Shown here: positions 26,305 to 35,665 of the stretch, one piece after another
Layout of the letters: each line of letters starts with the position of its first letter
Numbering within the stretch: the stretch's first letter is position 1
Source: JBJEFI01 sp051873875
Lineage (GTDB): Bacteria > Bacillota > Bacilli > Bacillales > Bacillaceae_G
Direction of reading: 5' to 3'
Length of the DNA: 64,000 nucleotides
Assembly: GCA_051873875.1 (NCBI GenBank)
Contig: JBJEFI010000002.1
Coordinates: forward strand, 10,532 to 74,531
Made by a program: the position numbers and the translations under genes
The notes under the pieces: model-generated
Told to the model about the DNA's origin: nothing
What the model saw: only the letters and a program-made list of their open reading frames with translations
Databases searched by the model: none

Positions 26305-27150
26305 GTGATTTCAATATCTTTTGAGAGAGAACAAGATGCAGTTGCTTTATATAACCGATTAACAAAAGGGGTAAATCCTTTAAAATATATTAACCTTTCA
26401 TTGCGGCATAATATTGTAGAAGTAAAGGGGACAAAAGGAATTCAAACGTATACGTCACTTGTGTTCATTCCGACTTTTATTCGCTTTATTATGGATATGT
26501 TTGAAGGGAAACAAATTATTGAAATCGTAAAGCAAGATTTTTTATTTAGTAGCGAAGAGGAATGCTTGCTTATTTATCAAATGTTTAAAAGCATTATTGA
26601 TGATCATATTTTTCATCGAGAAAAAGGAATTGGGGACCGAAAGCAATATTTATTGCAAATGATACAAGATTTCTTTATGTTGCCAATTTCTTTTTCATAT
26701 GAAGCCTTTGTCAAATTTCGCTTAAAGGAATATAAGGAACATTTATATATGATGGTAGAAAAAGCAATCGATGAATATAAGCTAGAGCAAAATTATCAAA
26801 TGTATATTCAAACGATTCGCGCATACATAAAGAAAAAAGCAATTTATTTAAAGCGGATAAATATTGTTATTAATGAGGAAATAAAAGTATATGATGAGGA
26901 ATTTCGATTAATCCCATTAGAGAAAATTCCAATTGATATGGAATTGATGAAAAAATGTAACGATATGATTGATGAAAAGGTTATTGCACCGTTACTTTCA
27001 TTATCTCCAGAAAGTATTTATATTTACTCTTCTTCAAAGGATGAACAACTTATTTTAGGTATCTATAATATATTTGAGGAAAAAGTGAAGTGGTTTCCTT
27101 ACTATGCATATACTATTGAACGACAAAAATTTTCACAAATTATCGAGTGA
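26305..27150 (+). CDS. ytxC: Sporulation protein YtxC-like
   Basis: A soluble protein of 281 residues matching the size and place of YtxC (between dnaI and thrS in B. subtilis), annotated there as a putative sporulation protein. It is rich in aromatic and charged residues with no recognisable catalytic motif. The start chosen is a GTG at 26305, six bases after GAGGTGG; the frame is open further up to 26266 without a ribosome binding site. Identity rests on position, length and overall character. Confidence 0.75.
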   Translation: MISISFEREQDAVALYNRLTKGVNPLKYINLSLRHNIVEVKGTKGIQTYTSLVFIPTFIRFIMDMFEGKQIIEIVKQDFLFSSEEECLLIYQMFKSIIDDHIFHREKGIGDRKQYLLQMIQDFFMLPISFSYEAFVKFRLKEYKEHLYMMVEKAIDEYKLEQNYQMYIQTIRAYIKKKAIYLKRINIVINEEIKVYDEEFRLIPLEKIPIDMELMKKCNDMIDEKVIAPLLSLSPESIYIYSSSKDEQLILGIYNIFEEKVKWFPYYAYTIERQKFSQIIE

Positions 27151-27209
27151 AATATTGATTTTCTTATTGTAGAAGCATATAATACATAACATAAATAAAT
27201 ATTGTTATT

Positions 27210-27449
27210 GTAATGATGAGGACAACAATTATTTTTTACGATTCTCAGAGAGGGAGGCCATTGGCTGGGAGCTTCCTAATACGAAAAATTAATTTACCAC
27301 CTCTGAACTTCAGCAGTGAACAGAATCCTTAGTAATTGCTGACGGAAATTTCCGTTATACAAATGAAGTACATAGGTATACCTATGTAAAAATAGGGTGG
27401 AACCACGAAACCACACTCGTCCCTTGTTTGAGGGAGGAGTGTTTTTTTA
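27210..27449 (+). promoter_or_regulatory. Threonyl T-box riboswitch
   Basis: Leader that senses uncharged tRNA-Thr and controls thrS by antitermination. Stem I contains the AG-bulge region (GAGAGGGAGG near 27248) and a Thr specifier ACC at 27296-27298 followed by A. A perfect palindrome at 27368-27387 fits stem III. The T-box AGGGTGGAACCACG is at 27394-27407. The terminator stem (27413-27424 with 27431-27442) ends in seven T. Confidence 0.95.
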
Positions 27450-27478
27450 TGCGCATTTTTAAGAAGGAGGAAAACAAC

Positions 27479-29404
27479 ATGGTAAAAATTACATTTCCAG
27501 ATGGAGCAGTTAAGGAGTTTCCAAAAGGAACAACAACAGAAGAAATTGCACAATCAATTAGTCCAGGATTAAGAAAAAAATCAGTTGCTGGTTTAGTAAA
27601 TGGCATACAAAAAGATTTACGTACACCAATTGAAGAAGATAGCACATTAGCTATTATTACAGAAGGAACAAAAGAAGGTGACGATATTCTTCGTCATACT
27701 GCTGCTCACGTATTAGCACAAGCGTTAAAACGTTTATACCCAGATGTAAAATTAGGAATTGGCCCAGTTATTGAAAATGGGTTCTACTATGACATCGATA
27801 TGGAGCATAAATTAACACCAGAAGATCTAGTTGTGATTGAAAAAGAAATGCAACGTATTATCAACGAAAATTTAGAAGTAAAACGTGTAGAAGTATCTCG
27901 TGAAGAAGCGTTAAAACGCTATGAAGAAATTGGTGACGAATATAAATTAGAACTAATTAATGAATTACCAGAAGGCGAAATTATTTCAATTTATGAGCAA
28001 GGTGAATTTTTTGATCTTTGCCGTGGTATTCATCTTCCTTCAACAGGAAAAATCAAAGCATTTAAATTATTAAACATTGCTGGTGCATACTGGCGTGGCG
28101 ATTCAAAAAATAAAATGTTACAACGTGTATACGGTACTGCATTTGCGAAAAAAGCAGACTTAGATGAGCATATTCGCTTATTAGAAGAAGCAAAAGAACG
28201 TGATCACCGTAAACTTGGAAAAGAACTTGATTTATTCATGACTTCTCAAAAAGTTGGACAAGGGTTACCGATGTGGTTACCAAAAGGTGCAAAAATCCGT
28301 CGTATTATCGAGCGTTATATCGTAGATAAAGAAGAAAAATTAGGTTATGACCATGTATATACACCAGTGTTAGGAAGTGTAGAATTATACAAAACATCTG
28401 GTCACTGGGATCACTATCAAGATGGCATGTTCCCAAAAATGGAAATGGATAATGAAGAATTAGTTCTTCGTCCAATGAACTGCCCACATCACATGATGGT
28501 TTACAAACATGATATTCGTAGTTATCGTGACTTACCAATCCGTATTGCGGAACTTGGTATGATGCATCGTTATGAAATGTCAGGAGCATTAACTGGTTTA
28601 CAACGTGTTCGTGCCATGACATTAAATGATGCACATATTTTCGTTCGTCCAGATCAAATTCAAGATGAGTTTAAACGCGTTGTTCGTTTAATTCAAGAAG
28701 TATACAGTGATTTTGGTTTAAATGATTACTCATTCCGTCTATCTTATCGTGACCCAGAAGATACTGAAAAGTACTTCGATGATGATGAAATGTGGGAAAA
28801 AGCACAAGGCATGTTAAAAGCTGCAATGGATGATATGGGCTTAGAATATTATGAAGCAGAAGGAGAAGCAGCATTCTACGGCCCTAAATTAGACGTACAA
28901 GTTCGAAGTGCATTAGGGAAAGATGAAACATTATCAACTGTTCAATTAGATTTCTTATTACCAGAGCGCTTTGATTTAACATACGTTGGTGAAGATGGAA
29001 AACAACATCGACCAGTTGTTATTCATCGTGGTGTTGTATCAACAATGGAACGCTTCACTGCATTCTTAATTGAAGAATATAAAGGGGCATTCCCAACTTG
29101 GTTAGCTCCAGTACAAGTACAAGTGATTCCTGTATCACCAAGTGTACATTTAGATTATGCAAATAAAGTAAAAGAAGAATTACAAGCACAAGGCTATCGT
29201 GTTGAATTAGATGCACGTGACGAAAAAATCGGTTATAAAATCCGTGAAGCACAAATGCAAAAGATTCCATTCATGCTTGTTGTTGGGGACAAAGAAGTGG
29301 AAGAAGGCGGCGTAAACGTTCGTCGTTATGGTCAACAAAAATCAGAAACAATGCCATTTGCATCATTTGCTGATTTAATTGCTTCTGAAGGTTTAAAAAA
29401 ATAA
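27479..29404 (+). CDS. thrS: Threonine--tRNA ligase
   Basis: Charges tRNA-Thr. Starting at the ATG at 27479 (AAGGAGGAAAACAAC) gives 641 residues. Order: TGS domain (MVKITFPDGAVKEFPKG), second additional domain for editing (HTAAHVLAQAL), class II core with motif 2 around RIAELGMMHRYEMSG and the zinc ligands (Cys in MNCPHHM, later His), and anticodon-binding domain at the C-terminus. An in-frame ATG at 27449 lies within the T-box terminator tail and could add ten residues, but the ribosome binding site favours 27479. Confidence 0.97.
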   Translation: MVKITFPDGAVKEFPKGTTTEEIAQSISPGLRKKSVAGLVNGIQKDLRTPIEEDSTLAIITEGTKEGDDILRHTAAHVLAQALKRLYPDVKLGIGPVIENGFYYDIDMEHKLTPEDLVVIEKEMQRIINENLEVKRVEVSREEALKRYEEIGDEYKLELINELPEGEIISIYEQGEFFDLCRGIHLPSTGKIKAFKLLNIAGAYWRGDSKNKMLQRVYGTAFAKKADLDEHIRLLEEAKERDHRKLGKELDLFMTSQKVGQGLPMWLPKGAKIRRIIERYIVDKEEKLGYDHVYTPVLGSVELYKTSGHWDHYQDGMFPKMEMDNEELVLRPMNCPHHMMVYKHDIRSYRDLPIRIAELGMMHRYEMSGALTGLQRVRAMTLNDAHIFVRPDQIQDEFKRVVRLIQEVYSDFGLNDYSFRLSYRDPEDTEKYFDDDEMWEKAQGMLKAAMDDMGLEYYEAEGEAAFYGPKLDVQVRSALGKDETLSTVQLDFLLPERFDLTYVGEDGKQHRPVVIHRGVVSTMERFTAFLIEEYKGAFPTWLAPVQVQVIPVSPSVHLDYANKVKEELQAQGYRVELDARDEKIGYKIREAQMQKIPFMLVVGDKEVEEGGVNVRRYGQQKSETMPFASFADLIASEGLKK

Positions 29405-29467
29405 GCAGAAGCATTATTTAAATATAATGAGTTCTCTCCATCAAATAACAAAAGTAGTATAACTATT

Positions 29468-29502
29468 AAAAAATCACCAAGGAAACTTGGTGATTTTTTA
29501 TT
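29468..29502 (+). terminator. Terminator after thrS
   Basis: AAAAAATCACCAAG / CTTGGTGATTTTTT (29468-29481 and 29486-29499) with a 4-base loop. Confidence 0.92.
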
Positions 29503-29728
29503 TATTTATAACTCATGCGTACATAGGAAATTCTATCTCTATTATAAGAATAAGTGATTATAGAATGTATTTAAAAGGAAGAGGAAAGGGCGGTTTTAAA
29601 TAGAATATCATGCTATTTAAGTTGGTATTTTCGCTATATTATTTGAAAATAAATTATTTTTTCAGAAATAAAAAGGAATTTTGTCGTTTTTCTCGAATAT
29701 GTGTACATTATGAGGGGAGCGAGAATAG
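29503..29728. other. Gene-free spacer before the M50 protease
   Basis: A roughly 225-base AT-rich stretch. No ORF or convincing hairpin was found; it probably contains the promoter for the gene at 29729, but I could not fix a -35/-10 pair. Confidence 0.4.
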
Positions 29729-30832
29729 TTGGAATTAGAACGTAGTCAAAAAAAGAAATGGGGAGCAATTGTAGCGGTTGGACTCCTTTTGCTTTCAAAG
29801 GCAAAATTTCTACTACCATTGCTTAAAGTTTTAAAATTGCATACATTAGCCAGTATGTTTATATCAATTGGAGCATATGCCCTTGTTTATGGATGGCAAT
29901 TTGCTATTGTCCTTGTCTATTTAATGTTTATTCATGAAAGTGGACATTTATGGGCAGCAAAGCGTGTTGGAATTCCAACAACACCAGCTATTTTTATCCC
30001 ATTTATGGGTGCAGTAGTAGGTTTGAAAGAAATGCCACGCAACGCAAGAGATGAAGCGTATATGGCGTATATGGGACCTTTATTTGGATTGCTGTCCTTC
30101 TTACCAGCAATACCGTTATATTTATATACTGAAGAGCCAGTATGGGCACTAATGATTACCTTAGGCTCATTGCTTAATTTATTTAATCTTATTCCGGTTT
30201 CACCATTAGATGGAGGAAGAATTGTTTCTGTAATAAGTACAAAATTTTGGTTTATAGGGCTAATTATCTTAGCGGTATTCTCCTTTTTTACAAAAAGTGC
30301 AATTGGGATTTTGATTCTCATTATGGGTGTAATCTCGTTGGTAGAAGTTTATAAAAAACAAAAGTTAAGCGAGCAACTTGATTTTCAATTAAGTCGCTTA
30401 TCGATTTATGATCATTGTTTAAAAAGTAAGATAGAGCGATATGGCTATCATCCTTTTTCTTTATTAAAAATGAAAAAGGAATATGAAGAAAGAATCATTC
30501 AAATTGAAAATGAAGGCAATAAAGGCAAGAAGGAAAAGGGAGAGTTAGCATTACTTCGTCTTTCTTTAAAAACCGTCGAGCGTCTTCATGATGAATTTGA
30601 AGTAGTGGAAAACGAAGCTGGAGAGAATGTTCTTCCAATGGTGCCTACTGAATTTGTTGAATTTAAAGAAGCACAGCAGGAATGGGAAGAAAATCGAGAT
30701 AGCATACGTGGATATTATAATGCAGATGGACAGACACGATTAAAATATACACTGTTATATACAATGCTAGTTATCGTGCTAGCAGGTCTAAATTATTGGG
30801 GACAGATGATTTTACCAAGTGATTTTTCTTAG
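29729..30832 (+). CDS. M50 family (site-2 protease-like) membrane metalloprotease
   Basis: Intramembrane zinc protease of 367 residues. The active-site HESGH (His69, Glu70, His73) sits in the second membrane segment and the third ligand motif SPLDGGR (Asp161) in a later one. About five to six membrane segments occupy residues 10-200; the rest is a charged, largely helical cytoplasmic region with a final membrane segment at about 345-362. The start is a TTG at 29729 after GAGGGGAGCG. Substrate unknown; SpoIVFB and RseP are relatives in the same family. Confidence 0.85.
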   Translation: MELERSQKKKWGAIVAVGLLLLSKAKFLLPLLKVLKLHTLASMFISIGAYALVYGWQFAIVLVYLMFIHESGHLWAAKRVGIPTTPAIFIPFMGAVVGLKEMPRNARDEAYMAYMGPLFGLLSFLPAIPLYLYTEEPVWALMITLGSLLNLFNLIPVSPLDGGRIVSVISTKFWFIGLIILAVFSFFTKSAIGILILIMGVISLVEVYKKQKLSEQLDFQLSRLSIYDHCLKSKIERYGYHPFSLLKMKKEYEERIIQIENEGNKGKKEKGELALLRLSLKTVERLHDEFEVVENEAGENVLPMVPTEFVEFKEAQQEWEENRDSIRGYYNADGQTRLKYTLLYTMLVIVLAGLNYWGQMILPSDFS

Positions 30833-30923
30833 TATTTTAAGGAAATGTGAAAAAAAGATTGCAAGCTGTTCATTTGTCTGATATGATATTCACTGTTGTG
30901 AAGGAAACGAAAAACTATGTCTG

Positions 30924-30952
30924 TTGACAGCGAATTGTCTTTGTGATATAGT
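30924..30952 (+). promoter_or_regulatory. Promoter of infC-rpmI-rplT
   Basis: A perfect TTGACA (30924-30929), 17-base spacer and TATAGT (30947-30952) preceded by TGA, an extended -10. This is one of the best promoters in the window, fitting a ribosomal protein operon. Confidence 0.88.
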
Positions 30953-30959
30953 ATAGTTC

Positions 30960-31162
30960 GAACTGAATACATCTTGTATAAGAAGGAGCACCCGCTTCTC
31001 ACCTACTATGACGCAATTGCTGTTTTGAGGTTGAACATGAAATTATACCTTTTTGAAGGTTTAAGTGTGGGTGCATCTATGTTATCCGCACTTTTTTTAT
31101 GTAAAGATATGCTGGATTGCTTATCAAATGTATTCTCGATAATACCTTGGAGGTGGCTTACT
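30960..31162 (+). promoter_or_regulatory. L20-type leader of the infC operon
   Basis: About 200 untranslated bases between the promoter and infC containing a terminator-like hairpin (AAGTGTGG...CCGCACTTT, about 31063-31100, followed by T residues). In Bacillus, ribosomal protein L20 binds this leader and promotes premature termination, giving autogenous control. Confidence 0.8.
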
Positions 31163-31681
31163 ATTAGCAAGGACATGATGGTAAACGAAGGAATTCGTGC
31201 TCGTGAGATCCGATTAATTGGCCCAAATGGCGATCAGTTAGGAATTAAATCTCGTAACGAGGCATTAGATATGGCTGCGAACTTAAATCTTGATTTGGTT
31301 ATGGTTGCACCAAACGCGAAACCGCCTGTATGCCGCATTATGGATTATGGTAAATTCCGTTTTGAGCAACAGAAGAAAGAACGTGAAGCTCGTAAAAATC
31401 AAACTGTTATTAGCTTAAAAGAAATTCGTTTAAGCCCAACAATTGAAGAACACGACTTTAACACAAAACTTCGAAATGCAATTAAGTTCCTTGAAAAAGG
31501 AGATAAAGTAAAAGCATCTATTCGTTTTAAGGGACGTGCAATCACACACAAAGAAATTGGTCAACGTGTATTAGACCGTTTTGCTGAGGCGTGTGCAGAA
31601 GTTAGCACAGTTGAATCTGCACCAAAGATGGATGGTCGTAGCATGTTCTTAGTGTTAGCACCTAAAACTGATAAAAAGTGA
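31163..31681 (+). CDS. infC: Translation initiation factor IF-3, AUU start
   Basis: IF-3 of 172 residues, which keeps 30S subunits free and checks start codon pairing. The conserved N-terminus SKDMMVNEGIRAREIRLI begins with an ATT codon at 31163, six bases after GGAGGTGG at 31149-31156. infC starting at AUU is known and allows IF-3 to limit its own synthesis. Two in-frame ATGs four codons downstream would lack a ribosome binding site. It is first gene of infC-rpmI-rplT. Confidence 0.95.
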   Translation: MSKDMMVNEGIRAREIRLIGPNGDQLGIKSRNEALDMAANLNLDLVMVAPNAKPPVCRIMDYGKFRFEQQKKEREARKNQTVISLKEIRLSPTIEEHDFNTKLRNAIKFLEKGDKVKASIRFKGRAITHKEIGQRVLDRFAEACAEVSTVESAPKMDGRSMFLVLAPKTDKK

Positions 31682-31703
31682 TTTGATAGAGGAGGAAGAC
31701 CCA

Positions 31704-31901
31704 ATGCCAAAACAAAAAACTCACCGTGGCGCTGCTAAGCGTTTTAAAAAGACTGGATCAGGTAAACTGAAACGTTCTCACGCTTACACAAGCCATTTAT
31801 TTGCAAACAAATCTACAAAAGCTAAACGTCACTTACGTAAAGCTGCAGTAGTTAGCGCTGGCGATTTCAAACGTATTCGTCAAATGCTAGACACAATGTA
31901 A
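31704..31901 (+). CDS. rpmI: Large ribosomal subunit protein bL35
   Basis: A 65-residue basic protein, PKQKTHRGAAKRFKKTGSGK at the N-terminus being diagnostic. The ATG at 31704 follows AGGAGGAAGACCCA. It lies 22 bases after infC in the operon. Confidence 0.97.
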   Translation: MPKQKTHRGAAKRFKKTGSGKLKRSHAYTSHLFANKSTKAKRHLRKAAVVSAGDFKRIRQMLDTM

Positions 31902-31945
31902 TTTAAATTCGGTATTATAGATAATATTTTTCAGGAGGTAACATT

Positions 31946-32302
31946 ATGCCAAGAGTAAAAGGTGGTACAGTAACTCGTCGCCGTCGTAAAAGAGTCTTAA
32001 AGTTAGCGAAAGGTTATTTTGGTTCTAAACACCGTTTATATAAAGTTGCTAACCAACAAGTTATGAAGTCATTAATGAACGCATTCCGCGATCGTCGTCA
32101 AAAGAAACGTGACTTCCGTAAATTATGGATTACTCGTATCAACGCTGCTGCACGTATGAACGGTTTATCATACAGCCGTTTAATGCACGGTTTAAAAGTA
32201 GCTGGTATCGAAGTTAACCGTAAAATGTTAGCTGACTTAGCAGTTAATGATGCTGCTGCTTTCGCTGAATTAGCAACTGTAGCTAAAAACAACTTAAAAT
32301 AA
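31946..32302 (+). CDS. rplT: Large ribosomal subunit protein bL20
   Basis: A 118-residue protein, with the arginine-rich N-terminal extension (GTVTRRRRKRVLKLAKGYFG) that threads into 23S rRNA and the globular C-terminus (LWITRINAAARMNGLSYS). It is also the repressor that binds the infC leader. The ATG follows CAGGAGGTAACATT. Confidence 0.98.
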   Translation: MPRVKGGTVTRRRRKRVLKLAKGYFGSKHRLYKVANQQVMKSLMNAFRDRRQKKRDFRKLWITRINAAARMNGLSYSRLMHGLKVAGIEVNRKMLADLAVNDAAAFAELATVAKNNLK

Positions 32303-32313
32303 TTTTATTTTAG

Positions 32314-32350
32314 AACTATCTCAATTTACATTGAGATAGTTTTTTTTATG
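32314..32350 (+). terminator. Terminator after rplT
   Basis: AACTATCTCAAT / ATTGAGATAGTT (32314-32325 and 32330-32341) with eight T. Confidence 0.93.
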
Positions 32351-32571
32351 GGAAAATACGCTTCGTAAAATTAGAATAATCAGAAAAAATAGAGGTATAC
32401 CCATTAAATGTTAAATGAAACTATTTTTATTAAATAATATATTCAATAGGTATATAGCATTAGTATCATTGTTATAAAAAGAGGTATAAAGTTTATTTAT
32501 TATTTTTAAAAAATAGTGAACAATTTGTGTGCGGGTTGGTAAAAAAATATATAAAAACTAAAAAATAATGT

Positions 32572-32601
32572 TTGCATAGATAACGTTTTCTTTAATATAA
32601 T
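32572..32601 (+). promoter_or_regulatory. Promoter of the dimeric dUTPase gene
   Basis: TTGCAT (32572-32577), 18 bases, TATAAT (32596-32601), 37 bases before the start codon. The rest of the 297-base spacer after rplT shows nothing else recognisable. Confidence 0.6.
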
Positions 32602-32638
32602 CACATCGAATAGAAAAGAGAATTCGGGGGTAAAATGC

Positions 32639-33130
32639 GTGGACATTATCGAGTTGTTCCGTATGCAAAGAGATTTAGACGATAAGATTTTTAATCGTTG
32701 CAACATTAATCGTAAGGAAGTTGTTAAGGATAAAACATTAGCGTTGTTAGTTGAAGTTGGAAAGATTGCGGCAACAACACGTTGTTTTACGTATTGGAAG
32801 GAACAATCGCCAATCGAAAAGAAAGAAATGTTGGCTAACTACGTAGATGGATTACACTTTTTATTATCAATTGGAATTGATTTAGCAGTAGATCGTCATT
32901 TTTTATGTAATCAATGTGTAGGTGCAAGCAAATCAGAAGTAGAAAAATTTCTTGATGTGTATGCGAAGATTGTACGTTTTGGGCAGCAACCTTCCATTAC
33001 GAATTATATGGACATGATGAAAAATTATTTACGTCTTGGAGAAATGTTAAAGCTATTACCAAGTGAAATTGAAGAAGGTTATATGCAAAAAAACCAATTA
33101 AATAAAGAACGTGAAAAGTGCGGTGCGTAG
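32639..33130 (+). CDS. Dimeric-type dUTPase (all-alpha NTP pyrophosphatase family)
   Basis: All-helical protein of 163 residues resembling the dUTPase_2/MazG-like superfamily. It has the first metal-binding motif region KTLALLVEVGKIAATTR, then a YWKE segment and the conserved second motif YVDGLHFLLSIGIDL. These fit hydrolysis of dUTP or a related nucleotide to the monophosphate, though the first motif usually has ExxE and here reads EVGK, so activity needs care. Start is a GTG at 32639 after GGGGGT. An unrelated trimeric dUTPase is also encoded at 55647. Confidence 0.78.
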   Translation: MDIIELFRMQRDLDDKIFNRCNINRKEVVKDKTLALLVEVGKIAATTRCFTYWKEQSPIEKKEMLANYVDGLHFLLSIGIDLAVDRHFLCNQCVGASKSEVEKFLDVYAKIVRFGQQPSITNYMDMMKNYLRLGEMLKLLPSEIEEGYMQKNQLNKEREKCGA

Positions 33131-33136
33131 CGGTAA

Positions 33137-33166
33137 ATAGACACATGTTAATGTGTCTATTTTTGT
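33137..33166 (+). terminator. Terminator after the dUTPase gene
   Basis: ATAGACACAT / ATGTGTCTAT (33137-33146 and 33151-33160) followed by TTTT. Confidence 0.85.
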
Positions 33167-33292
33167 TTTTATTTTAATGGCTGGTAAATAAATGCATAAG
33201 GATAGGACTTTTACTATGTATGTATTTGTAACAATCTTATTAATCGTCTATAATATTTAGTAAAACATACTATTGGATAAGGGGATTACATA

Positions 33293-34378
33293 ATGTCAAA
33301 TTTAGATCAAACATTGCAAATGATTAAAGATTTAACAGATGCAAAAGGTGCTTCGGGCTTTGAAGCAGAACCACGTAAGGTGATGCGTAAGTATATTGAA
33401 CCTTATGCAAGTGAAATGGTAACAGATGGTTTAGGTAGCTTAATTGCTAAAAAAGTTGGGGATGAAAATGGTCCGAAGATTATGGTTGCAGGACATTTAG
33501 ACGAAGTTGGATTTATGATTACACAAATTGATGACAAAGGATTTTTACGTTTCCAAACAATTGGTGGCTGGTGGTCACAAGTAATGCTAGCTCAACGAGT
33601 GACAGTTGTAACAAAAGATGGGGATATTACAGGTGTTATTGGTTCAAAACCACCACATGTATTACCAATAGAAGCTCGTAAAAAACCAGCAGATATCAAA
33701 GATATGTTTATTGATATTGGTGCATCAAGCAAGGAAGAAGCAATGGAGTGGGGCGTTCGTCCTGGTGACCAAGTTGTACCATACTTTGAATTCCAAGTAA
33801 TGAAAAATGAAAAATTATTATTAGCAAAAGCATTTGATAATCGAATCGGTTGTGCGATTGCGATTGAAGTATTACGCCGTCTTCAAGGTCAAAATCATCC
33901 TAACATTGTATACGGTGTAGGAACAGTACAAGAAGAAGTAGGTCTTCGTGGAGCAAAAACAGCGGCAAATGTTATCGCACCAGATATCGCTTTAACAGTT
34001 GATGTTGGGATTGCAGGAGACACACCTGGTATTACATCGAAAGAAGCGACTGGAAAACTAGGAGCAGGTCCACAAATTATTCTTTATGATGCATCTATGG
34101 TTGGACATAAAGGATTACGTGACTTTGTAACAGGTGTAGCAGATGAACATAATATTCCGTATCAATATGATTCAATCCCAGGAGGCGGTACAGATTCAGG
34201 TTCTATCCATATTGCTGTAAATGGTGTACCAGCTTTGTCAATTGGTCTTGCAACACGTTATATTCACTCACATTCATCTATTTTACATCGTGATGATTTT
34301 GAGTATACAGTTAGCTTAATTGTTGAAGTTATTAAACGTTTAGATCGTCAAACAGTAGATCAAATTACGTTTGATTAA
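33293..34378 (+). CDS. ysdC: M42 family aminopeptidase (YsdC-like)
   Basis: Binuclear metal-dependent aminopeptidase or glutamyl/endoglucanase-like M42 enzyme of 361 residues. Metal and catalytic motifs in order: AGHLDEVGFM (His, Asp), AFDNRIGC (Asp bridging), VQEEVGLRGA (catalytic Glu pair), TVDVGIAGD (Asp) and RYIHSHSSI (His). It probably degrades small peptides in the cytoplasm as a large oligomer. The ATG follows AAGGGGATTACATA. Confidence 0.92.
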   Translation: MSNLDQTLQMIKDLTDAKGASGFEAEPRKVMRKYIEPYASEMVTDGLGSLIAKKVGDENGPKIMVAGHLDEVGFMITQIDDKGFLRFQTIGGWWSQVMLAQRVTVVTKDGDITGVIGSKPPHVLPIEARKKPADIKDMFIDIGASSKEEAMEWGVRPGDQVVPYFEFQVMKNEKLLLAKAFDNRIGCAIAIEVLRRLQGQNHPNIVYGVGTVQEEVGLRGAKTAANVIAPDIALTVDVGIAGDTPGITSKEATGKLGAGPQIILYDASMVGHKGLRDFVTGVADEHNIPYQYDSIPGGGTDSGSIHIAVNGVPALSIGLATRYIHSHSSILHRDDFEYTVSLIVEVIKRLDRQTVDQITFD

Positions 34379-34380
34379 TA

Positions 34381-34422
34381 AAAATCCCACCAAGCTATCT
34401 ATTAGCTTGGTGGGATTTTTTA
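34381..34422. terminator. Bidirectional terminator between ysdC and sspI
   Basis: AAAATCCCACCAAGCT / AGCTTGGTGGGATTTT (34381-34396 and 34404-34419) with A and T tracts on both sides serves the two convergent genes. Confidence 0.93.
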
Positions 34423-34629
34423 TTGCTTTACGCCACTTTCTAACGTACTTAACATGTCATTTTTTTGTTGTTCATTTGAGTTTTGCCAAATCACTTCGAA
34501 TAAATATCCTAATCCTGGAAGCATTTTTTCTTCACCGTTTGAAATAGCATCTACAATGGTTGCTTTTAATTCATCTTGGCTATTTCCTGTAATATTTGCT
34601 TTTACAGCAGCACGAATATTGAAATCCAT
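34420..34629 (-). CDS. sspI: Small acid-soluble spore protein SspI
   Basis: A 69-residue minor SASP of the SspI family (MDFNIRAAVKANITGNSQDE, then MLPGLGYLFEVIWQ), made in the forespore under sigma-G in Bacillus. It supports the spore-forming nature of the organism. The ATG follows GAGGTGGACTAA. The adjacent hairpin at 34666-34694 lies in its upstream region. Confidence 0.93.
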   Translation of the reverse strand: MDFNIRAAVKANITGNSQDELKATIVDAISNGEEKMLPGLGYLFEVIWQNSNEQQKNDMLSTLESGVKQ

Positions 34630-34665
34630 TTAGTCCACCTCGATAATATGTAGAGTAATAGGGGG

Positions 34666-34694
34666 AGACACGAGTGGCACAAATACTCGTGTCT
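34666..34694. repeat. Isolated hairpin upstream of sspI
   Basis: AGACACGAGT / ACTCGTGTCT (34666-34675 and 34685-34694) without a T tract on either side. Located between the divergent sspI and rRNA methylase genes. Function unknown. Confidence 0.45.
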
Positions 34695-34819
34695 ATAAAG
34701 GTATGAGTGCAGAATGAGAAAACATTCTACATCTGTATTGTATACGGACGTTGCAAAAAATATGCGGACTCGTTACAATGTTTATCATACATAGTTATAG
34801 CGCACGAAAGGAAGAGAAG

Positions 34820-35560
34820 ATGAAACGCATCGATTCAAATCAAAATCCAAAGATAAAAGGTTGGAAAAAACTTTTAACAAAAAAAGAACGTGAAAAAACA
34901 GGTTTATTTTTAATTGAAGGACATCATTTAATTGAAGAAGCATTAAAGCATGATATTGTAGACTGCATTATTATGTCAGAAGAAACAAAGACGATAAAAG
35001 CTGCGGATAACGTAGAGGTTTATTTAGTACCTACAAATGTTGTCAAAGAGTTAAGTGAAACAGAGTCCCCACAAGGTATCGTAGCTGTATGCCGTAAGCA
35101 ACAGTGGGATGGTGCTTTTGAAAAAGGTCGCTATCTATTAATTGATGCTGTACAAGATCCAGGAAACGTTGGAACAATGATTCGTACAGCAGATGCAGCT
35201 GGATTTGATGGAGTTGTATTAGGGAATGGGTGTGTAGACCAGTATAATAGTAAAGTTATTCGAGCAACACAAGGCTCACTTTTCCATATTCCTGTTATCA
35301 AACGAGATTTAGAAGATGTTATGAATGAAATGCAAAGCAATGGCATTGCTGTTTATGGAACAGCTTTAGAAAATGCAGTTTCTTATAAGGAAGTAGAAAA
35401 GACAGACAATGTGGCACTACTCGTTGGAAATGAAGGAAGTGGTGTAAATCCAGCCTTATTAGTACGTACGACTCAAAATCTATATATTCCAATTCACGGT
35501 GGTGCAGAGTCATTAAATGTTGCAGTAGCAGCAGGAATCTTACTTTACGCTTTAAGATAA
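34820..35560 (+). CDS. ysgA: TrmH/SpoU family RNA 2'-O-methyltransferase (YsgA-like)
   Basis: SAM-dependent methylase of 246 residues acting on the 2'-hydroxyl of rRNA or tRNA; exact target unknown. An N-terminal substrate-binding domain (NPKIKGWKKLLTKKERE) precedes the knotted SPOUT domain with motifs QDPGNVGTMIRTADAAGF, LVGNEGSGV and PIHGGAESLNVAVAAGI. The ATG at 34820 follows AAAGGAAGAGAAG; the frame is open upstream without a ribosome binding site. Its place just before pheST matches B. subtilis ysgA. Confidence 0.92.
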   Translation: MKRIDSNQNPKIKGWKKLLTKKEREKTGLFLIEGHHLIEEALKHDIVDCIIMSEETKTIKAADNVEVYLVPTNVVKELSETESPQGIVAVCRKQQWDGAFEKGRYLLIDAVQDPGNVGTMIRTADAAGFDGVVLGNGCVDQYNSKVIRATQGSLFHIPVIKRDLEDVMNEMQSNGIAVYGTALENAVSYKEVEKTDNVALLVGNEGSGVNPALLVRTTQNLYIPIHGGAESLNVAVAAGILLYALR

Positions 35561-35665
35561 TAAGGCCAAACTTTTATTAGTAGCGACTTTTTTCTTACAA
35601 TTAACGTCCATTTTCATATGGAGTTTTTAGGATTAATTTAGATGGATAAAATTGTAGAAGGACAG

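Noticed and set aside
27368..27387. Perfect 20-base palindrome as a protein operator
   Set aside because: It falls in the T-box leader where stem III is expected.
27449..27478. Alternative thrS start at 27449
   Set aside because: It lies in the terminator tail, while a strong ribosome binding site serves 27479; kept only as a remark.
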